Shown here: positions 32,654 to 43,799 of the stretch, one piece after another | Numbering within the stretch: the stretch's first letter is position 1 | How the letters are laid out: each line of letters starts with the position of its first letter | Source: Simmondsia chinensis | Lineage: Eukaryota; Streptophyta; Magnoliopsida; Caryophyllales; Simmondsiaceae | Direction: 5' to 3' | Assembly: GCA_018398585.1 (NCBI GenBank) | Contig: JAGTTD010000014.1 | Location: 16,181,387 to 16,245,386, forward strand | Length of the DNA stretch: 64,000 nucleotides | Position numbers and translations under genes: made by a program | The notes under the pieces: model-generated | What the model was told of the DNA's origin: nothing | Seen by the model: the letters and a program-made list of their open reading frames with translations, nothing else | The model's database searches: none

Positions 32654-33960
32654 CTACTCACCATCTTCTAATCTTCTTGACAAAGCATTAACAGCTTGAT
32701 TTTCTTTACCTCTTCTATACTCAATTGCATAATCAAGGCCCAACATCTTCATTAGCTCCTTCTTCTTTATTCTTGTCACAATCTTTTGCTCTAGCAAATG
32801 TTTCAAACTTTGATGATCAGTCCTGATTATGAATCTGTGACCATCAAGATAATGCCTCAACTTATCAATTGCTACCAATATTGCCAAGTACTCCTTCTCA
32901 TATGTGGACATGACTTGATGTTTGGGACTAAGAGATTGACTTAGATAGGTAATAGGCCTTCTCTTCTGTGACAGCACTGCTCCAATTCCAGTTCCGCAGG
33001 CATCAGTTTCCAGGATAAAATCCTCAGCAAAATTAGGCATAGCAAGAATAGGGTCTTCACACATAGCTTCTTTCAAGGCTTCGAATGCTGTTTAAGCTCT
33101 ATCACTCCACACAAACTCACCCTTCTTCAGTAGATCTGTCAAGGGTCTAGCAATCGATCAAAAATTAGCAATAAACTTCCTGTAATAGCCAGTTAAACCC
33201 GAAAAACCTTACAACCACTTTAATGTGACTGGAATTGGCCAATCTTTTGTGGCTTGTATCTTTGAGGGATCTGTGGAGACACCCATAGAAGATATGACAT
33301 GTCCTAAGTAGTCCAAGTATTGTTGCATAAAAGCACACTTGAATAGCTTGGCAAAGAACTTATGATTTCTCATAACAAGGAAGACTTCCCTCAAGTGCTG
33401 TAGATGATCTTTATAAGAGGCATTGTAAATGAGAATACCATTGAAAAAACCAGAACAAATCTCCTTAGGAACAGCTTGAGGTTATCATCCATTGCTACTT
33501 GAAATGTAGCCCGTGCATTGGTTAAATCAAAGGGCATAACCACAAATTCATAATGGCCATGATGAGTTCGAAATGTAATCTTGTAGATGTCTTACTCAAG
33601 CACTCTAATCTGATGATAACCCTATCTCAGATCCAACTTAGAGAAGAAACATGCTTCGTACAATTCATTGAGTAAATCATCAATAACATGAATTGGAAAG
33701 TTATCTTTAATTGTCAAAGAATTGAGTTGCCTATAGTCGATGGACATCCTGGCAAATCCATCTTTCTTCTTTACTAGTTTGACTCGTGAGGCAAAAGGGC
33801 TGCGGCTTGGTATGATGAAGCAAGTCTTGAGCAATTCCTCTACTTGTCTCTCAATTTCTGATTTTTGAGCATGTGGACATTTATATGGCTTCAATTTCAA
33901 TGGTGCTGCCCCAGATTTCAGAGGAATGGCATGGTCAAGGCACCTCTGTGGAGGAAGAGA
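32654..33960 (-). pseudogene. element H reverse transcriptase and RNase H
   Basis: Reverse transcriptase pieces: LKPYKCPHAQKSEIERQVEE, RMSIDYRQLNSLTIKDNFPI and FFSKLDLR (33622-33900), then YLDYLGHVISSMGVSTDP (33209-33394). The catalytic Asp-Asp region near 33440-33480 is damaged. RNase H (32654-33076) is open: [43 protein letters not shown] and the end NALSRRL. Confidence 0.82.
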
Positions 33961-36017
33961 CTTAGGCGGCTACAAAAATGCCCTCAAATTCTTCTATCAA
34001 GGCTTTAACTTCAAGCTACTGCACAGAACACAATTCAGTTGGAACAATTGCAAATAGATGACTAACCCACTTGTAAGCATTCTTCTTGAAACCTCCTTGT
34101 AAGCTTTTGTCTTTAATCAGTTGCGATTGAGCTTGATCTTTAATGCCTTCCAAAGTAACCTTTGTTGCTTGAAACTCAATTGAAATAGTTAGCTTTGCAA
34201 AATTAAAAGCCACCGGGTTGAATGATCTCATCTAATGCACTCCAAGCACCATATCACATCCTCCCAAGGGAAGGATCCTGAAGTCATAAGTGAATCGATG
34301 CTCTTGCATAGACCACTAGAAGTCTTTGCATTTGTTCTGTGTGAGGATTGAGTTCCCATCTGCTACGATTATAGCTAAGGGATGGGTTTTAATCACTTCA
34401 TGCCCAACCTTCTTCACAACCTCTGGATCAACAAAACTATGAGTCCTTCCACTATCTATTAAGATAGTGCTGTGCCTTTTTCCTGCTTTCCCTTTGATCT
34501 TTATCATCTTGTGAGTTCTAATACCAGTAAGTGCCATCATAAAAATCTCAATTTCATCCTCAGCCAATTCACCCTGGGAATCAGGATCAGAACTGTCCTC
34601 CTCAAGCTCACATTCATCGTTGTCCGAATGTAATGAAGCATTAACTCTATGAGCAGACATCAAAAACTAGGAGCTGCACTTATGTCCTGGCTGATAGGGC
34701 TGATTGCACTTGTAACAAAGCCTTTGAGGCCTATTCTTAATAGACCTACTGACCTTGGTACCAATTACATCTCTCTGATGAGGTTTTGAACCATTTCCCC
34801 TAAACTTGACTTTGTCACTTGAAGAAATTATAGTGGCCTCAATCAATTTGGCTTTTGCATAACCCTTTGTTAAGGACTTAGGACCAATAGCTTTCACCAT
34901 GTTCTTAATCTATGGCTTCAATCCACTAATAAAGCTTGAGACATAATAAGACTCAGATGCTTGGGGATAAGCAGCTATCATACTAGCCCTTTAGTTCTCA
35001 AATCTTGTCATAAATTTTCCCATAGTTGTGGTTTGAAAGACTATATTGAAATTATCCACTACATCACTAGTGTCCTTATCACCATGTGTTTCACACAACT
35101 CCTCCACAAATTCAGCCCAAGAAAGATCTGGATTGGGCTTTAACAAACTGTAAAACCATACCTCATGACCACCATGAAGATATACTGCTACCAACTCCAC
35201 CTTTTAAGATTCTTTGATGTTGTAGAAATGGAAGTATCTACCACATCTCCTCAACCACGACTGAGATTGCTTGCCATCAAAGGGATCAATCTGCACCCTT
35301 GGTTGTTTGAATGTATTGCTTCTATTCTCAGAAGATGCATCATTAGTGCCATATCTTTGCTGTCGAAAGTGATCAGGTGGCCTATCCAGGTGCACAATGT
35401 TATCAGGTGAAGTTCTGGTACGAACAACAGAGTCCAGGTGCCTCACATTTTGATTTGAGTTCATGCCAGATGTACGCGATTGCACTTGTTCAACAGGATG
35501 ATCTTGTGATCTGACAGTTGCTTTAACTCCTTGTGGCCTTATCTCCATAGATTAACATTCGAATGATTCATCGAAGGAGCATTGCTTGGTCTGTTCAAGA
35601 CTACTGCATTTGTGTTCGGCACTTGTGATTGCATCACTTCAGGCGGAGGTGATAGTTGACCAGCAGGTCAAAGAGCTCCAAAAACTAATGATTCACCATG
35701 CTTATTTACTTGATTTTGCAGGTCAAAAAGCTTGCTCTCAAAACCTTGGTGTTTCTGCTCAATCAAATCTTCATACTTCTTCATATTCGCTGCTTGACCT
35801 TGCTTCAAGCTATAATTCCTTATTGTTGCAGAACCTAAAATCAATTGAATATATCATCCAATTGTGACTTTAATTGATCATTTGTCAAAAATTGAACTTA
35901 TGTTATTGCATTTGCACTCGCAACAGTAGCATAGGAAACATTTGGATCGACAAAAGCAACGGATTGTCCAGCTCCTACTCCTCCTGCTCCCGATCGGGTA
36001 GTGACACCTCCAAACAT
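33961..36017 (-). pseudogene. element H Gag and protease
   Basis: Start [13 protein letters not shown] at 36017. A Gln-rich linker follows, with IRPQGVKATVRSQDHPVEQV and HLDRPPDHF; then the capsid core PRVQIDPFDGKQSQSWLRR, VYLHGGHEVWFYSLL and GPKSLTKGYAKAKL; a zinc knuckle LCYKCNQPYQPGHKC; and protease STILIDSGRTHSFVDPEVV, where the Asp-Ser-Gly is intact, followed by SFNPVAFNFAKL. Several stops and frame changes. The Gag linker shares the SQDHPxEQVQ string with the ORF of element A. Confidence 0.82.
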
Positions 36018-37540
36018 GTTAGTGGTTTGGCTATAGCCCCATACCCTGCTACAAACTTGCGGTAATACCCTGTTAATCCCAAAAATCCCCTCAATTTATT
36101 CAAAGTTACCGGAACAGGCCATTCCCTCATGGCTTGGACTTTTGAGGGATCATTGGAGACCCCTTCACAAGAAATCACATGGCCAAGGTATTCCAAATGA
36201 GTTTGAGCAAAAGAACATTTGGCCAACTTAGCATACAACTTGTGCTCACGCATGACCAAGAACACTTCCCTCAAATGCCGCAAATGCTCCTCAAAGGATG
36301 CACAGTAAACCAAGATGTCATCGAAGAAGACTAACAAAAATTTCCTAAGAAATTGCTTGAAGACATCGTTCATGAGGGCTTGGAATGTGGCTGGGGTGCT
36401 TGTCAAGCCAAAGGACATGACTACAAACTCAAAGAGTCCATGGTGTGTCCGGAATGCTGTCTTGTACACATCTTACTCCTCCACTCTAATTTGATGATAG
36501 CCTTGCCGTAAATCCTGCTTGGAAAAAACTTGAGCTCCACACAACTCATCAAGCAGATCATCTATAACTGGTATAGGAAACTTGTCCTTTACTGTCATAG
36601 AATTGAGCTGCCTATAATCAACACACATTCGAGCCGTGCCATCTTTTTTTTTGACAAGAATAACCGGAGAGGCAAAGGAGCTATGACTTTGCTGTATCAA
36701 GTTGGCCTTGAGTAAATCATCCAATTGCTTCTCAATTTCCAACCTCTGAGCATGTGGATATCTATATGGCCTAAGTCTGACAGGTTCTGCATCACTTTTG
36801 AGGGGAATAACATGGTCTAAACTCCTCTTGGGAGGTAAGGACTTGGGAACCACGAACAGATCCTCAAACTCATTAATCACTATCTGCACTTCTGGCTCGG
36901 TAATGCTCACCATTTCAGTAGGAGCTATAGCAAACAGCTGTCCTACCCATTGAAATGCATGCGTCTTAATTCCCTTCTTCAGCTTACTACCTGTCATTAC
37001 TTGCAAATAAGCTTGCTCTGCCATTCCTTGCCATGTACCCTTAGAGCCTTGTACTTCAAAAGAAACCATGAGATTAGCAAAATCAAACAACACTGGGCCG
37101 TAAGATCTCATCCAATCGATCCCAGGCATCATATCACAAGCTCCCAAAGGAAGGGGTCTGAAATCATAACTGAATTTGCGGTCCTGCATATACCAATAAA
37201 ACCCTTGGCATTTGTTTTGAGTCATCACAGATTTCCCATTAGCCACGGTAACAGCAAGAGGATGCATTTTTATCACTTCATGACCCACTTTCTTGACTAC
37301 TTTAGGATCAACAAAGCTATGGGTGCTGCCACTATCAATGAGGATGATGATAGACCGTTTTCCAGCCTTCCCTTTGATTTGGATTGTGCTATGAGTCCAG
37401 CTACCAGTCAAAGCTTTCATTGAGATTTCCACTTCAGCATCATCCAAGTTCTCCTCAATGTCCTGATCTACATCATCTCTATCCTCCTCAATCTCCTCTC
37501 CATCAGAGAGTCCTCCAGCACTAGTCCCTTCAGCAGACAT
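36018..37540 (-). pseudogene. element I protease and reverse transcriptase (truncated)
   Basis: One continuous frame with few stops. Protease active site [16 protein letters not shown] and [14 protein letters not shown] (the usual VLG is MPG). Reverse transcriptase: [51 protein letters not shown] (then a stop), [18 protein letters not shown], catalytic FFDDILVYC, and [20 protein letters not shown], where it stops abruptly. The catalytic residues are intact; the loss is the 3' deletion. Confidence 0.87.
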
Positions 37541-38944
37541 AAGAAACTTTGGGTTACACCTGTCGCCAAATTGGTAAGGTTGATTACATCGGTAACAGAA
37601 TCTCTGCTGCTGCTTGTCCTCAGATCTGATGGTCCTGGATCTGACAGATCCTTGCTAAGGTTTGGAACTGCTTCCACGAGGTCCGGAAATATCACTTGAA
37701 GGTAGCATTGTTGATTCATAAAGCTTGGCTTTAGCATAAGCCATAGATAAGGTTCGAGGATCAATGGCTTTAACTAAGTTCTTCACCTTTGGCTTCAATC
37801 CACATAGAAAGGCTGAAACATAATATGACTCTGAGGCCTGAATTTTAGTTATGATGCTTGCTCGGAGGTTTTCAAACCTGGTCATATAATCTCTCACTGA
37901 GGTCTCTTGCTTCACTGTATTGAACTTATCCACAATGTCACTATCATCTTCATCACTATACCGGCCACACAATTCTTTGGCAAATTCAGTCCATGTGAGG
38001 GAAGGATTGCTTTTCACCAAACTATAAAACCACACTTCATAATCTCCAAAAAGATATACAGCAGCGATTTGTACCTTTTTTGATTCCTCGATATGGTAGA
38101 AGTGGAAATATCGATCACACCTTCTCAGCCATGAATGAGGTTGCTTCCCATCAAAAGCATCAATCTGCACCCGAGGCTGTCTATGACCACTGCTTCTGCT
38201 ATTGTATGATTCCTCATTACTACCGGAACATTGCTGATTCATTGATCAGGCGGTCTATCCAATTGCTCCATATTCAAACCAACTGTTTTGTGAGTGTCTG
38301 CAACCTTAGAAGCTCGAACATCAGGTCCTGCATTCCAGTTTGAAGGTCGGGATTGCACCTGCTCACTACTACCTTGCCTATCAGTTCTCTCAATTCATGA
38401 ACTTTATCTTGACCTCTAGCATAGTATCAACCACTGGAGTGCGTTCATTGTGTCTGACAGCTTCACTTTGCATCTGATGATTCACAGGTTAATTAGTTTG
38501 TAATACACTAGCATGCAATAAAAGATCCGGAACAACAGGAGGATTTGGTCTCCTAAATTGCTCTCGAATCTCTGCTAATTTCTTTTCCAGCTATTGCATT
38601 TGCTGATCAAACCGCCAGCTTAAACTCTCCTCCAATTCTTGTGACTGAAGCATGACTTGATCAGATATCTTAACCTCCAACAGCTGAGCTCGCTGATCGA
38701 CCTTCTCATCGATTTGCTGATTCATCTGCAGCATTGTTTCTATATTTGCTTGCTTGATTTGAGCAAGCATTGACTTCAACTGACTGTCCAATTGAGCATT
38801 TGTAACCACATCCCGACCTGCTGCATCACTGCTGCCAACAACATCAGCGTATGAAGGCTTAGCAGCTGCCTCAGCCACTGTCGATCTGGTGGTGACACCA
38901 CCGATCAATGCAATCTCATTCGAATCCATTGATTTGGAAGCCAA
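37541..38944 (-). pseudogene. element I Gag
   Basis: Starts MASKSMDSNEIALIGGVTTR at 38944. The coiled-coil and Gln-rich section includes QIKQANIETMLQMNQQIDEK. The capsid core is RQPRVQIDAFDGKQPHSWL, VYLFGDYEVWFYSLVK, RDYMTRFENLRASI and GLKPKVKNLVKAIDP. The zinc-knuckle-like [14 protein letters not shown] has Asp where the other elements have His. Stops near 38589 and 38240 and one short frame change near 37650 break it. Confidence 0.85.
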
Positions 38945-38962
38945 ATGAGGCTCTGATACTAA
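38945..38962 (-). promoter_or_regulatory. element I primer-binding site (one mismatch)
   Basis: The minus strand reads TTAGTATCAGAGCCTC directly inside the 5' LTR, against TTGGTATCAGAGC in elements M and B. Confidence 0.78.
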
Positions 38963-39306
38963 TTTTTAAGATCGAGATTAAATCTTGATCTTAACCTAAG
39001 ATAAAGAGAGTATGGGATGAGAAAGAAGTGAAGGAGATGAGAAAATAGAGAGGCTTAAATGAGAGAAAGAAGGGTTAATCTCAAAGAGATTGGTCTGATA
39101 TTTTCAATGAATGAATTCCCAATTACACAAGATCAACTACTTATAAGAACCTAGATACATTGGACTAGACTCAACCGCCTCTAAGCTCCCGCCAAAACAG
39201 ACCAGCAAGCCAACCGCAACAACTAACTAAATGGCGCCAAAACACTAATTCAAAATTACAAAGCACACACGCCTCATTACCACTCGATTGAATTAGAAAC
39301 ATAACA
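38963..39306 (-). repeat. element I 5' LTR
   Basis: 344 bp ending ...GAAACATAACA. The start has lost the usual TG (reads TTTTAAGATCG). Same length and clear similarity to the LTR of element J (39505-39848), so I and J are one subfamily. Confidence 0.8.
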
Positions 39307-39504
39307 ACTTGTTCTTTTTAGATTTTTCCAGCTCAAATCAATCAATTGATAGCATGAACCAGCTCTGATGCCAAATGTTAAGCATTAATGTGCAAAATTG
39401 AAATAAACTTGTGAAGAGAGAGAGTTTAGGTGCGAAGAGAAATGAGGTTAGATTAGAGTTGGAGAAGAGATGAGAAGAGAGAGAAAAATATCTCAAGAAT
39501 TAAG
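39307..39504 (-). mobile_element. element H 5' end: leader, primer site and start of the 5' LTR
   Basis: 39307-39375 holds the H leader. The minus strand reads GGCATCAGAGCTGGTTCATG, a one-base variant of the element M primer region, followed by an ATCAATTGATTGA block also present in M. 39376-39504 matches the first 130 bp of the H 3' LTR. Element J cuts the LTR at 39505 after TTAAG; the rest of the LTR is not found. Confidence 0.8.
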
Positions 39505-39848
39505 TGTTAAGTTCGAGATTAAATCTTGAACTTAACCTAAGAAAGTAAGAGAGTTTGGGATCAGAAAGAAGGAAAAGGGGATGAGAAAATAGAGAGAATT
39601 AGATGAGAAGAAGAAGTTTTAATCACTAGGATTAATTGATATTTCATTGGATAACCCATTACAAGCAAATCAGCCACTATTTAAGGAGAAATGATGAAAA
39701 ACAATAACAAGGGACCAGTACACAAGCTCCCGCCAAAACAACCCACTTGGCTCTAACTACTAACTGATTTTTCGCACCTAAACCAGAATTTGAATAAAAA
39801 AACTCGCCTAATTTTATTAACTTGAATTACAACTCGTTAGACATAACA
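39505..39848 (-). repeat. element J 3' LTR
   Basis: 344 bp, TGTTAAGTTCGAGATTAAAT...GACATAACA, related to the element I LTR. Followed by the polypurine tract (minus TAAGGGGAGGGGAT). Confidence 0.82.
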
Positions 39849-39877
39849 ATCCCCTCCCCTTAGAAAATTTCTTGTCC

Positions 39878-42126
39878 TCAAGAAATAAAAGAAGGAAATT
39901 GGCTCAACAAAAAACATTTATCTTCCCATGTGATGAAGGATTTGTCCAAGTTGCACCAGCTGACTCGAACTTGCTGTCGGTTGGATACATTGGGACTGTC
40001 CAGCAGCACTTCTTCCACTGATGTAGGTTATAGGAGTAAGGAGCCACTAGAACCCACTTCCGGGGGTGTTGAGGAAGTCTTTTGTCCGTGCTTAACCTGC
40101 TTTTTAAGAAGAGAAACATGGAAAACAGGGTGAATATATGAATCGGTTGGGAGCTCGAGCTTGTAAGCCACCGTACGAATCCTCTCTAAAATCTTGTAAG
40201 GGCCAGAGAACAGCTGCAGTAGACTGTCTATATGGTTGAAGTTTCAAATATACCATATCTCCTACTTCAAAATTTTTGTCTACTCTCTTGCGGTCAGAGT
40301 ACCACTTCATCCGGGCCTGAGCATGACCAAGATTCTGCTTTAAAAGCTACATAAGATGGTTCCTCTGCTGTAATAGTTCAGTCACATCAGTAACTTGTGT
40401 TTCTCCTCCTTGCAACATCATAGGATTGGGTGGATCATGCCCATACAATGCCTTGAAAGGTGTTTTGCCCAAGGAAGCATGGGAATGAGTATTATACCAA
40501 TATTCTGCCAATAAGAGACATCTACTCCACACCTTAGGATGGACAAATACCATGCTTCTGAGGTATTGTTCAATGCATTGATTTACCCTTTCAGTTTGAC
40601 CGTCGGTTTGAGGATGGTAGGCTGAGCTAAGGGCCAATGTAGTTCCCAAGAGACCAAATAACTCCTTCCAAAAGCGACTTGTAAAGAGCTCAACCCTATC
40701 TGAAATTATTGAATGAGGCAATCCATGAAGCTTGTAGATGTTATCAAGGAATACATGAGCTAATTTTTCTGCAGAAACTGGTTGAGGTAAAGCCAGGAAA
40801 TGACCAGTTTTGGTGAACCGATCTACTACCATGCAAATTACCTCTTGTCCTTCGGATGTGGGCAAACCTTCAATGAAGTCCATGATGATATGCTGCCATA
40901 TACCCTCTGGCACTGGTAAAGGTTGGAGAAGACCTTGGTATCAATGATCACCAAGTTTAGTTTGTTGACAAACTTCACAGCCTTGCACATATTCAGTTAC
41001 TTCCTTCTTCATACCGGGCCACTGGAAGTGAATCTTCAACCTTTGATATGTTCCTTTAATGCCTGAGTGACCACCCTATGCGAAATCATGAGCAACACTA
41101 ATAATTTGATGCCTCAATTCAGTATTGATTCCAATGTACAGCTTTCCATGAGTTCTGATTATTCCTCGGGTAACAGTCACCACAGCACCAGAAGCCTGAT
41201 TTACCGCCTTGTTCATGCTAGCAGCTGCTACGCATTCTTGAGCAAATGAATCATTTTCATAGGACTGGTGTACTTTTTCCATCCAAGCAGGAGAAATCAC
41301 AGAAATAGCCCTAAGAGAACCTTGCTCAAGGTCCTCAAATTTACGTGACAATGCATCTGCTGCTATGTTTTCCTTGCCTTTCTTGTACTCGATATCATAA
41401 TCCAGCCCAAGCATCTTCAACAACCCTTTTCTCTGTAATCTCGTGACAATTTTCTACTCCAACAAGTGCTTTAGACTCTGATGATCAGTCTTGATGATAA
41501 AATGATGCCCATCCAAGTAATGCCTCCATCTTTCCACAGCGACAAAATTGCAAGATATTCCTTTTCATATTTGGAAAGAGCTTGATGTTTTGCATTCAAA
41601 GCCTGGCTAAGAAAAGCTATGGGTCTTCCCCCTTGTGACAATAATGCCCCAACACCATTTCCACACGCATCAGTTTCCAACACAAAGCTCGAAATGAAAT
41701 TGGGCATTGCCAAAATAGGAGCTTTGCTCATTGCTGATTTAAGAGCTTCAAAAGCCTTTTGAGCCTCTTTTGACCATCTAAAGGCTTCCTTCTTTAATAA
41801 TTCAGTAAGTGGCTTGGCTATAGCTCCGTAACCTGCCACAAATTTACGGTAATACCCTGTCAACCCTGAAAAAACCCTTAATTGCTTTAAGGTCACCGGA
41901 ACAGGCCAATTAGTCATGGTTGGACCTTTGAAGGATCAGTGGAAACTCCATCATAAGAGATTACATGACCAAGGTAAACCAAGTGAGTTTAAGCAAAGGA
42001 ACACTTGGCCAATTTAGCATACAACTTATGCTCATGTATGACCAAGAATACGTCTCTCAAGTGCTTCAAATGATCCTCGAATGTTGCACTATAAATCAGG
42101 ATGTCGTCGAAGAAGACCAACACAAA
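39878..42126 (-). pseudogene. element J reverse transcriptase end, RNase H, integrase and chromodomain-like tail
   Basis: From the right: FVLVFFDDI at the break, then a short reverse-transcriptase tail ([20 protein letters not shown]). RNase [30 protein letters not shown] (frame lost just after), NIAADALSRKF. Integrase core: IIMDFIEGLPTSEGQEV, SIISDRVELFTSRFW and SAYHPQTDGQTERVNQ. The second catalytic acid region reads SDRVELF where element M has DRDKIF; the Asp-Arg is kept. [13 protein letters not shown] and a tail RVSWCNLDKSFITWED complete it; the stop is at 39878-39880. Several frame changes. Confidence 0.83.
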
Positions 42127-42268
42127 CTCAATCTCATTTGAGATTAAACTCTATTTTCTCATCCCCTTCCCTTCTTTCTCTCGTCCAAACTCTATATTCT
42201 TTCTCATCTCATATTTTCACTATCCCAACCAAGGTTAAGTTTCAAGACCTAATCTTCGAAACCTTAAC
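42127..42268 (+). mobile_element. fragment L: plus-oriented LTR 3' end
   Basis: 142 bp, C/T-rich, ending CAACCAAGGTTAAGTTTC...GAAACCTTAACA. It matches the last part of the element C LTR (about 60020-60102) in the same plus orientation, opposite to the flanking minus-strand elements. It lies exactly between the broken end of J and the broken start of K, so it marks a deletion or rearrangement junction. Confidence 0.72.
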
Positions 42269-43333
42269 ATACTCCTTCTCATAAATGGATAATCCCACAT
42301 GTTTTGGACTCAGACCCTGGCTCAAGAGAGCTACTGGCCTGCCCCTTTGTGAAAGAACTACTCCCACACCAGTACCACTAACATTAGTCTCCAAGGTGAA
42401 AGGAACACTAAAATCAGGCATGACCAGCACTGGAGCTGAACCTATTGCTATCTTCGAACCATCAAATGCTTCCTAGGCTTTCACAGACCATTGGAAGGCA
42501 TCTTTCTTGAGTAAATCAATAAGAGGCTTCGTAATCATACCATATCCAACAACAAACTTCCTGTAGTAACCCGTTAGTCCCAAGAACACCCTTAATTGTT
42601 TAAAAGAAACTGGAGTTTTCCAATGTCTCATTGCATCAATCTTAGCAGGATCAGTAGTAATACCCTCTGAGGAAAGAGTGTGACCCAAGTATTCTACCTT
42701 ACTTTGGGCAAAAGTACACTTGGGAAGCTTGGCAAACAACTTGTGCCTCCTGATAAGTTCAAAGACTTGTCTGAGATGATCCAAATGTGCATCAAGTTAA
42801 GGACTATACACCAATATGTCATCAAAGAAGATAAGGACAAATTTTCTCAATAGGGGCTTGAAAACGGAATTCATCATGGCCTGAAATGTAGTTGGACCAT
42901 TTGTTAATACAAAGGGCATCACCACAAACTCGTAATGCCCACGGTGAGTTATAAAAAGAGTCTTGTGGACATCCGCTCTAGGACTCTAATCTGATGGTAC
43001 CCTTGCCTTAGATCCAACTTGGAGAAAAAGTGGGAACCATATAATTCATCTCACAAGTCATTAATGATTGGAATTGGAAACTTGTCTTTGAGAGTGAGAG
43101 AATTCAACTACCTGTAGTTTATGCACATATGTGAAGAACCATCCTTCTTTTTGAGCAAAATCACTGGAAAAGCAAAGGGACTGTGAGAGTGCCTTATGAA
43201 TTCAGTCTTTAGTAGCTTATCCACCTGTCTTTCAATCTCACTCTTTTGTGAATGTGGATACTTATAAGGCCTAAAATTCACTGAGTCGGAGTTGGCCTTC
43301 AGTGGAATTGCATGATCCATTGTCTGCTGGGGT
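42269..43333 (-). pseudogene. element K: Tekay-like reverse transcriptase and start of RNase H
   Basis: From the right: MDHAIPLKANSDSVNFRPYK and EFIRHSHSPFAFPVILLKKK (43108-43320). A damaged middle follows, with an FFDD-type active site around 42820-42840. Then HLDHLRQVFELIRRHKLF, KVEYLGHTLSSEGITTDP and [20 protein letters not shown] (42473-42784). RNase H starts LETNVSGTGVGVVLSQR; the catalytic Asp of TDASG is changed to Asn. The reading ends at YEKEYV, where fragment L is inserted. The domains are those missing from element G, so K may be its displaced half. Element E enters at 43334 after GGGGT. Confidence 0.78.
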
Positions 43334-43747
43334 TGTTATGATTCAATTTAAATCTTGATCATAATCTGAGGATAATAGAGTATGAGATGAGAAAGAAGTG
43401 AATAGAGATGAGAAATAGAGAGAAGATAAAGATGAGATAGAAAAATCAATTCATTATCATTCAACAATTATTTCTTACAAGAGACTTCCCTATTTATACT
43501 ACATCCAGAATATGAACAATGCATTGCATCTAAACATCTTCACTTAATCGACTTTCCTGCTCTTTAGCCACCACTCTTAACTTGCTAACTAACATTTGAC
43601 TCACCTCGACTTATACAAGTGAACTTAAGAGGACTTATTAGGCTAATTACCCTAAATAAGGTACTAATTAAACTAGTACTAAGAACTTAAACAACTTTAT
43701 TACAATCAATGACTCCCATCATTTAACTCCAAATCCCGCTCATGACA
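43334..43747 (-). repeat. element E 3' LTR
   Basis: 414 bp, TG...CA, related to the element D LTR in its 5' and 3' parts and with the same type of polypurine tract beside it. Confidence 0.75.
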
Positions 43748-43799
43748 ATACTCCCCCCTTTAGAAATTCTTGTCCTCAAGAATCTTAGAATGGAGTTGT

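Larger units (their letters stand above)
30777..36017 (-). mobile_element. element H: Tekay-like element, main part
   Basis: 3' LTR 30777-31152, then, in reverse element order, integrase, RNase H, reverse transcriptase, protease and gag to the start codon at 36015-36017. Its leader, primer site and part of the 5' LTR are displaced to 39307-39504 because element I entered the leader. It entered element G after GATGT (30772-30776). Confidence 0.85.
36018..39306 (-). mobile_element. element I: Tekay-like element, 3' half deleted
   Basis: 5' LTR 38963-39306, decayed primer site, then gag, protease and reverse transcriptase reading leftwards to an abrupt end inside reverse transcriptase at about 36018-36021. 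There it meets the start codon of element H Gag. RNase H, integrase and 3' LTR are gone. It entered the leader of H, whose remaining part resumes at 39307. Confidence 0.82.
39505..42126 (-). mobile_element. element J: Tekay-like element, 5' half deleted
   Basis: 3' LTR 39505-39848, polypurine tract, integrase, RNase H and the last third of reverse transcriptase, then an abrupt end at about 42126 inside the catalytic FFDD region. Reads on the minus strand. The 5' part was lost by a deletion that now abuts an inverted LTR fragment. Confidence 0.82.
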
